From NCBI GenBank assembly GCA_021823625.1, contig JAKANS010000028.1, positions 1 through 42,589 of the forward strand: 42,589 bases of DNA, in the 5' to 3' direction. Below, piece by piece: positions 39,694 to 42,589 of the stretch; the first letter of the stretch is position 1; the number at the start of each line of letters is the position of its first letter. A program made the position numbers and the translations under genes. The DNA comes from a bacterium. Its GTDB lineage: Bacteria; Verrucomicrobiota; Verrucomicrobiia; Limisphaerales; J093. The notes beneath the pieces are model-generated. The model saw only the letters and a program-made list of their open reading frames with translations, was not told where the DNA came from and did no database searches.

Positions 39694-40157
39694 ATCATCA
39701 GTCCCTCCAGCGTTTCGTCAGGCACCTGGTCGATCTGGCTTAGCGTTCCAGTCAACCGACCTGGTTCCCAGACCTCGAACTTGTCCAAGCCGCCCACCAG
39801 TGCGGCCTTCGAACTCACGTTCACGAGACCCGCGAGCTTCTCGCCCAGACACAGGCGTCCCGCGTCATCGAGCTTCTTGCGCACCGCGGAGCTGGCGATG
39901 GCACGCTGCACCACCGCGCCCTGCGTGCTGGTGAGCGAGAAACTGGATTTCAATTTCGCCAACGCCGTCTCCCAGCGGTCGGGCGGCAGCACCAACAAAT
40001 GGTCCGGCCGCTTCAACGGCCAGGGAATCATGGTAAAGAGCGCGTCCTTGTCCTGGGGGCGCCAGACACTTGGGATCATGACGCGAAAACTGCCGTCCAC
40101 GCCGTGCTCGAAACAGCCGGTGTACTCCACTGCCGCGTTGACCGTCGAATCCGCCAT
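39690..40157 (-). CDS. mraZ: Transcriptional regulator MraZ
   Basis: This 155-residue protein has two SpoVT/AbrB-like halves, with DGSFRVMIPS near residues 21-30 and DDAGRLCLGEKLAG near residues 96-109. The MraZ family is known to bind repeats upstream of its own gene and to control the dcw cluster. It is the first gene of the cluster here. A 10-bp-periodic GG(G) array lies right upstream (40171-40225). Confidence 0.92.
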   Translation of the reverse strand: MADSTVNAAVEYTGCFEHGVDGSFRVMIPSVWRPQDKDALFTMIPWPLKRPDHLLVLPPDRWETALAKLKSSFSLTSTQGAVVQRAIASSAVRKKLDDAGRLCLGEKLAGLVNVSSKAALVGGLDKFEVWEPGRLTGTLSQIDQVPDETLEGLMI

Positions 40158-40170
40158 CTGAACGCAAAAG

Positions 40171-40225
40171 CCCGCAATCGCCCTCAGTTACCGTTATTTC
40201 CCCTTAGTTACCTTTCATTCCCCTT
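40171..40225 (-). promoter_or_regulatory. Decamer operator array, likely MraZ binding sites
   Basis: Read on the minus strand, G triplets or doublets recur every 10 bp over six steps (GGG at 40223-40221, GG at 40212-40211, GGG at 40203-40201, GG at 40192-40191, GGG at 40183-40181, GGG at 40173-40171). Two 20-bp units (40186-40205 and 40206-40225) match at 17 of 20 positions. MraZ is known to bind GGG-containing repeats spaced by one helical turn. Confidence 0.65.
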
Positions 40226-40233
40226 TGGGTCAA
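40205..40233 (-). promoter_or_regulatory. Possible mraZ/dcw promoter
   Basis: TTGACC (40233-40228), a 17-bp spacer and TAACTA (40210-40205) form a weak sigma-70-type promoter. The operator array covers the spacer and the start region, fitting autorepression. Confidence 0.4.
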
Positions 40234-40506
40234 CTGAAATTGCGCCCGCTCCGAACCTGCTTTTGTTCACCTCTTGTTCACCAAAGCGATATCAGCCATC
40301 GCGAAATCGCTGACGAGGCCGCGCGGCAGCCACCGTAATTCGAGTGTGCCGAAAACCAAACCGCAAATCGTGCGTTGCCACGAATCGACTCCTTGGTGTG
40401 CATCCGTGTCCATTCGTGGTTCTCCCCGCCCGAACGCTGTCCCAATTCGCGGCCAGTTCGCGCAAGCGGCTTGTCGGCCGCCGCGCCATCGGTTATCCCA
40501 GCCGGC

Positions 40507-41613
40507 ATGGATTCCCGCGAAGCCTTGATCGCCCTCAACCTGGTGGACCACGTCGGACCGGTGCGGCTGCGCCAACTCCTCGAACATTTCGGCGACGCGC
40601 CCGCCATCCTCGCGGCCTCGAAGGCCGAACTGGCGCGCGTCCGCGGCATCGGCGAGGAAACCGCCGCGGCCATCGCCGGTTGGCAAAGCACCGTGGACCT
40701 GGCCGCGGAACTCCAGCGCATCCGCGATTTCGGCTGCCAAGTAGTCATCCAGGCTGACGAGGCTTACCCGGAACTGCTGCGCCAGATTTATGACCCGCCG
40801 ATTGTGTTATACGTGAAAGGCAGTTTGCTCCCGCGCGACAAGAACGCCGTCGCCATGGTGGGCGCGCGCCGCACCACGCATTACGGCCTGGAAAGCGCCC
40901 GCCGGCTCGCCTACCAACTCGCCTACTGCGGCGTGACCGTGGTCAGCGGCGGCGCCCGCGGCATCGACACCGCGTCGCATCAAGGCGCGCTCGCGGCCAA
41001 AGGCCGGACCATCGCGGTCCTCGGCACCGGCATCAACCAGGTGTTCCCGCCCGAGAACGCCGAACTCTTCGAGCGCATCGCGGCCAACGGCGCGGTCCTG
41101 ACCCAGTTCCCGTTCAACCGGCCCGCGGACAAACAATCCTTCCCGATCCGCAACCGCATCGTCGCCGGCATGACGCTGGGCACGGTGGTCGTGGAAGCCG
41201 ACCTGAACAGCGGCGCACTGATCACCGCCGGCATGGCTGTCGATAACGGCCGGCAAGTTTTCGCCGTGCCGGGCCGAATCGATTCGCCGCAGAGCAAAGG
41301 CTGCCACGACCTCATCAAGAAAGGCGCGAAACTGTGCGAAGCCGCTGAGGACGTGTTGGGCGAGTTCGAGTATCTGTTCCCGACCAGCAACCGCCCGCCG
41401 GGTCCGGCCGAGACTGGCAGCCTGCCCGCGCTGACGCTCTCCGAGCACGAACAGCGCGTGTTTGACCTGCTCGGCAAGGAGGAAATGCCGATGGACGACG
41501 TGATCCGCCGCAGCGGCCTGCCGGCATCGACGGTGTCCGTCACGTTGCTGACATTGGAAATGAAGAAACTCGTCCGGCAACTGCCGGGGAAGCTGTTCGT
41601 GCGCGCAGGCTGA
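40507..41613 (+). CDS. dprA: DNA processing protein DprA
   Basis: This 368-residue protein loads RecA on incoming single-stranded DNA in natural transformation. It has an N-terminal helix-hairpin-helix region (RVRGIGEETAAAIAG, about residues 46-60), the Rossmann-like DprA domain with MVGARRTTHYG, VVSGGARGIDTASHQGAL, VLGTGINQVFPPEN, FPIRNRIVAGM and LNSGALITA, and a C-terminal winged-helix (about 300-365). The frame is open 44 codons upstream, but ATG 40507 starts the conserved region. It is transcribed away from the dcw cluster. Confidence 0.93.
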   Translation: MDSREALIALNLVDHVGPVRLRQLLEHFGDAPAILAASKAELARVRGIGEETAAAIAGWQSTVDLAAELQRIRDFGCQVVIQADEAYPELLRQIYDPPIVLYVKGSLLPRDKNAVAMVGARRTTHYGLESARRLAYQLAYCGVTVVSGGARGIDTASHQGALAAKGRTIAVLGTGINQVFPPENAELFERIAANGAVLTQFPFNRPADKQSFPIRNRIVAGMTLGTVVVEADLNSGALITAGMAVDNGRQVFAVPGRIDSPQSKGCHDLIKKGAKLCEAAEDVLGEFEYLFPTSNRPPGPAETGSLPALTLSEHEQRVFDLLGKEEMPMDDVIRRSGLPASTVSVTLLTLEMKKLVRQLPGKLFVRAG

Positions 41614-41680
41614 GTCGTCGCGAGCCGTCAGACAAAACAGACGCGGTCCACGCGGAGATTACCGGAATGGCGCAACATCC

Positions 41681-41839
41681 TTACTCTGCATACCCCCTCG
41701 GATACGCTTCGTGCCAGGCCCAGGCGCTGGCGACGATGGCTTCGAGTTTCGGGAATTGCGGTTGCCAGCCTAGATCCTTCATCGCCCGCTCGGCCGACGT
41801 CGCCGACCGCAGCAAATTGACCGGCCGGCGACGAACCAC
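41681..41839 (-). pseudogene. galE 3' remnant
   Basis: A minus-strand frame ending in TAA at 41683-41681 encodes about 52 residues that match the C-terminus of UDP-glucose 4-epimerase: RRRPVNLLRSATSAERAMKD, then LGWQPQFPKLEAIVASAWAW and HEAYPRGYAE. The family pattern is RRxGD...SxxxAxxxLGWxP...IxxAWxWHxxxPxGY. A TGA closes the frame about 40 bases upstream and there is no start codon, so the rest of the gene is gone. The loss point lies close to the start of the toxin-antitoxin pair. Confidence 0.75.
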
Positions 41840-41883
41840 AAGCCTGCGCTTCCCTTGGCGCTGGTCGCGGCTATACTGCGTTC

Positions 41884-42105
41884 ATGAGTATTGACCAGAT
41901 TGCGGCCGAGGCGCTGCGGTTGCCGGCCCAGGAGCGGGCGATCCTGGCGGAATCGCTTTGGGAAAGCCTGGGAGATCCATTTGAAGTCCCCGCCGGGCCG
42001 GAGGACGCCGTCGCCGCCCTGGCGCTGGAGCGCGATCGCCAACTGGAGGCGGGCGAAGTCCAACCGGTGTCGCATCAGGAGATGATGGCAAGGCTCCGCC
42101 GATGA
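41884..42105 (+). CDS. Antitoxin, addiction-module component (TIGR02574-like)
   Basis: This 73-residue protein fits the small addiction-module family that pairs with RelE/ParE toxins. It starts MSIDQIAAEALRLPAQERAI and continues LAESLWESLGDP, both typical of the family. The C-terminal half would wrap the toxin. Its TGA overlaps the toxin ATG (ATGA), so production should be coupled with the antitoxin first. Confidence 0.85.
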   Translation: MSIDQIAAEALRLPAQERAILAESLWESLGDPFEVPAGPEDAVAALALERDRQLEAGEVQPVSHQEMMARLRR

Positions 42106-42446
42106 GGGTGGAGTATCATCCAGCCGTCGAGGGAGAGCTCCGGGAGATCCGCGATTATTACGAGCAGCGGTCTCCGGGGTTGGGGGTGGCTTTCCTGGAC
42201 GAATTCGAAAGGCAGGTGCTGGCACTGGCTGCCACGCCGGAACGTTGGATGGTCGTCACGGGAGACATTCGTAGGTGCCTGATGCGGCGGTTCCCGTACG
42301 TCATTTATTTCCGTCGAGCAGGCTCCGATCGGATCAGAATCACCGTGGTCAAGCACCAGCGGCGCCACCCGCAGTTCGGTCGTGACCGCACATACTGCCG
42401 AGTCGTTGGGATGGCCTACAATGGCATAGGTCGTGCTATCAATTAG
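42102..42446 (+). CDS. RelE/ParE-family toxin
   Basis: This 114-residue protein has the RelE/ParE fold: VEYHPAVEGELREIRDYYEQRSPGLG at the N-terminus (as its EYHPAV and ELREIRDYYE parts), ERWMVVTGDIRRCLMRRFPYVIYF in the middle, and VVKHQRRHPQFGRDR. Whether it cleaves ribosome-bound mRNA or poisons gyrase cannot be told from sequence. Related toxins usually end just after the HxRRHPxxxxxR motif. Here 17 more residues follow, suggesting the original stop was lost, perhaps through the insertion sequence that begins next. Confidence 0.85.
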   Translation: MRVEYHPAVEGELREIRDYYEQRSPGLGVAFLDEFERQVLALAATPERWMVVTGDIRRCLMRRFPYVIYFRRAGSDRIRITVVKHQRRHPQFGRDRTYCRVVGMAYNGIGRAIN

Positions 42447-42450
42447 CTCC

Positions 42451-42589
42451 ATGAAGATTGATGGGCGCGAACTGGATCACACGACGTTGGAGCATCTACG
42501 CCTGACGGCGGTGAAGCGAGTGATCGCGGATGGGGAGAACCCCTCGGTGGTGATGGACTCCATGGGACTCTGTCGCACCTCGATCTACC
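42451..42589 (+). CDS. IS630-family transposase, N-terminal fragment cut by the window edge
   Basis: An ATG at 42451 opens a frame running off the window (46 codons seen: MKIDGRELDHTTLEHLRLTA, then VKRVIADGENPSVVMDSMGL). This is the N-terminal helix-turn-helix of the IS630-type transposases, whose usual form is MKIDGRxLxHxTLExIRxxAVxRVxxGExPxxV. The DDE domain would lie beyond the window. No terminal inverted repeat was confirmed upstream. Confidence 0.75.
   Translation, partial: MKIDGRELDHTTLEHLRLTAVKRVIADGENPSVVMDSMGLCRTSIY

Larger units (their letters stand above)
40158..40506. other. Divergent control region between mraZ and dprA
   Basis: There is no gene here. On the mraZ side it holds the MraZ-type operator and promoter. 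A 9-bp direct repeat TTGTTCACC occurs at 40263-40271 and 40274-40282 (11-bp spacing). An 8-bp inverted repeat CCACGAAT/ATTCGTGG lies at 40378-40419 around CATCCGTGTCC. No convincing promoter for dprA was found. Confidence 0.6.

Overview
This GC-rich bacterial window most likely comes from the Verrucomicrobiota, perhaps a Pedosphaera/Limisphaera-type lineage. That is inferred from three things: the EF-Tu switch I region, which resembles what I recall from planctomycete/PVC proteins; the N-tipped EF-P; and the unusual composition of the division and cell wall (dcw) cluster. No rRNA gene or other direct taxonomic marker is present.

Layout. Positions 1-778 are non-coding, with short hairpin repeats and a possible MITE. 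A DUF255 thioredoxin-fold protein gene (779-2839, +) follows and converges on rpoC through a strong shared hairpin. The interval 15981-2930 on the minus strand is the classical transcription/translation operon, read as tRNA-Thr, tuf, tRNA-Trp, tRNA-Ser, secE, nusG, rplK, rplA, rplJ, rplL, rpoB, rpoC. It has a good promoter, a leader that looks like an attenuator, and a hairpin between rplL and rpoB. A gene-poor stretch (15982-16799) precedes a Tat-exported aldo/keto reductase (-). Then come a solitary LptF/LptG permease (+), a soluble GAF-GAF histidine kinase (+), a cytidylate-kinase-like protein (-) and efp (+).

The interval 40157-22536 on the minus strand is the dcw cluster, read as mraZ, unknown 180-aa gene, rsmH, ftsL, ftsI, murE-like, murF, mraY, unknown 148-aa gene, LysM protein, ftsW, murG, murB, ddl, ftsQ, ftsA, ftsZ. 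Most junctions overlap or are only a few bases apart, so translation is probably coupled. murC and murD are absent. The murE-like gene is an intact ORF, but nearly all its catalytic motifs are lost, including the whole P-loop. FtsZ keeps its catalytic T7 loop but has altered glycine-rich GTP-binding loops. An array of 10-bp-spaced GG(G) triplets overlaps the mraZ promoter and looks like an MraZ operator.

The right end (40507-42589) holds dprA, a 52-codon galE 3' relic, a TIGR02574-type antitoxin with a RelE/ParE toxin, and the start of an IS630-family transposase cut by the window edge. This part looks like an accessory insertion zone.

The observations most worth following are the MurE pseudoenzyme in a dcw cluster lacking murC and murD, the divergent FtsZ, the unknown genes translationally coupled within dcw, the tuf-operon leader and the orphan plus-strand terminator near 16.65 kb.
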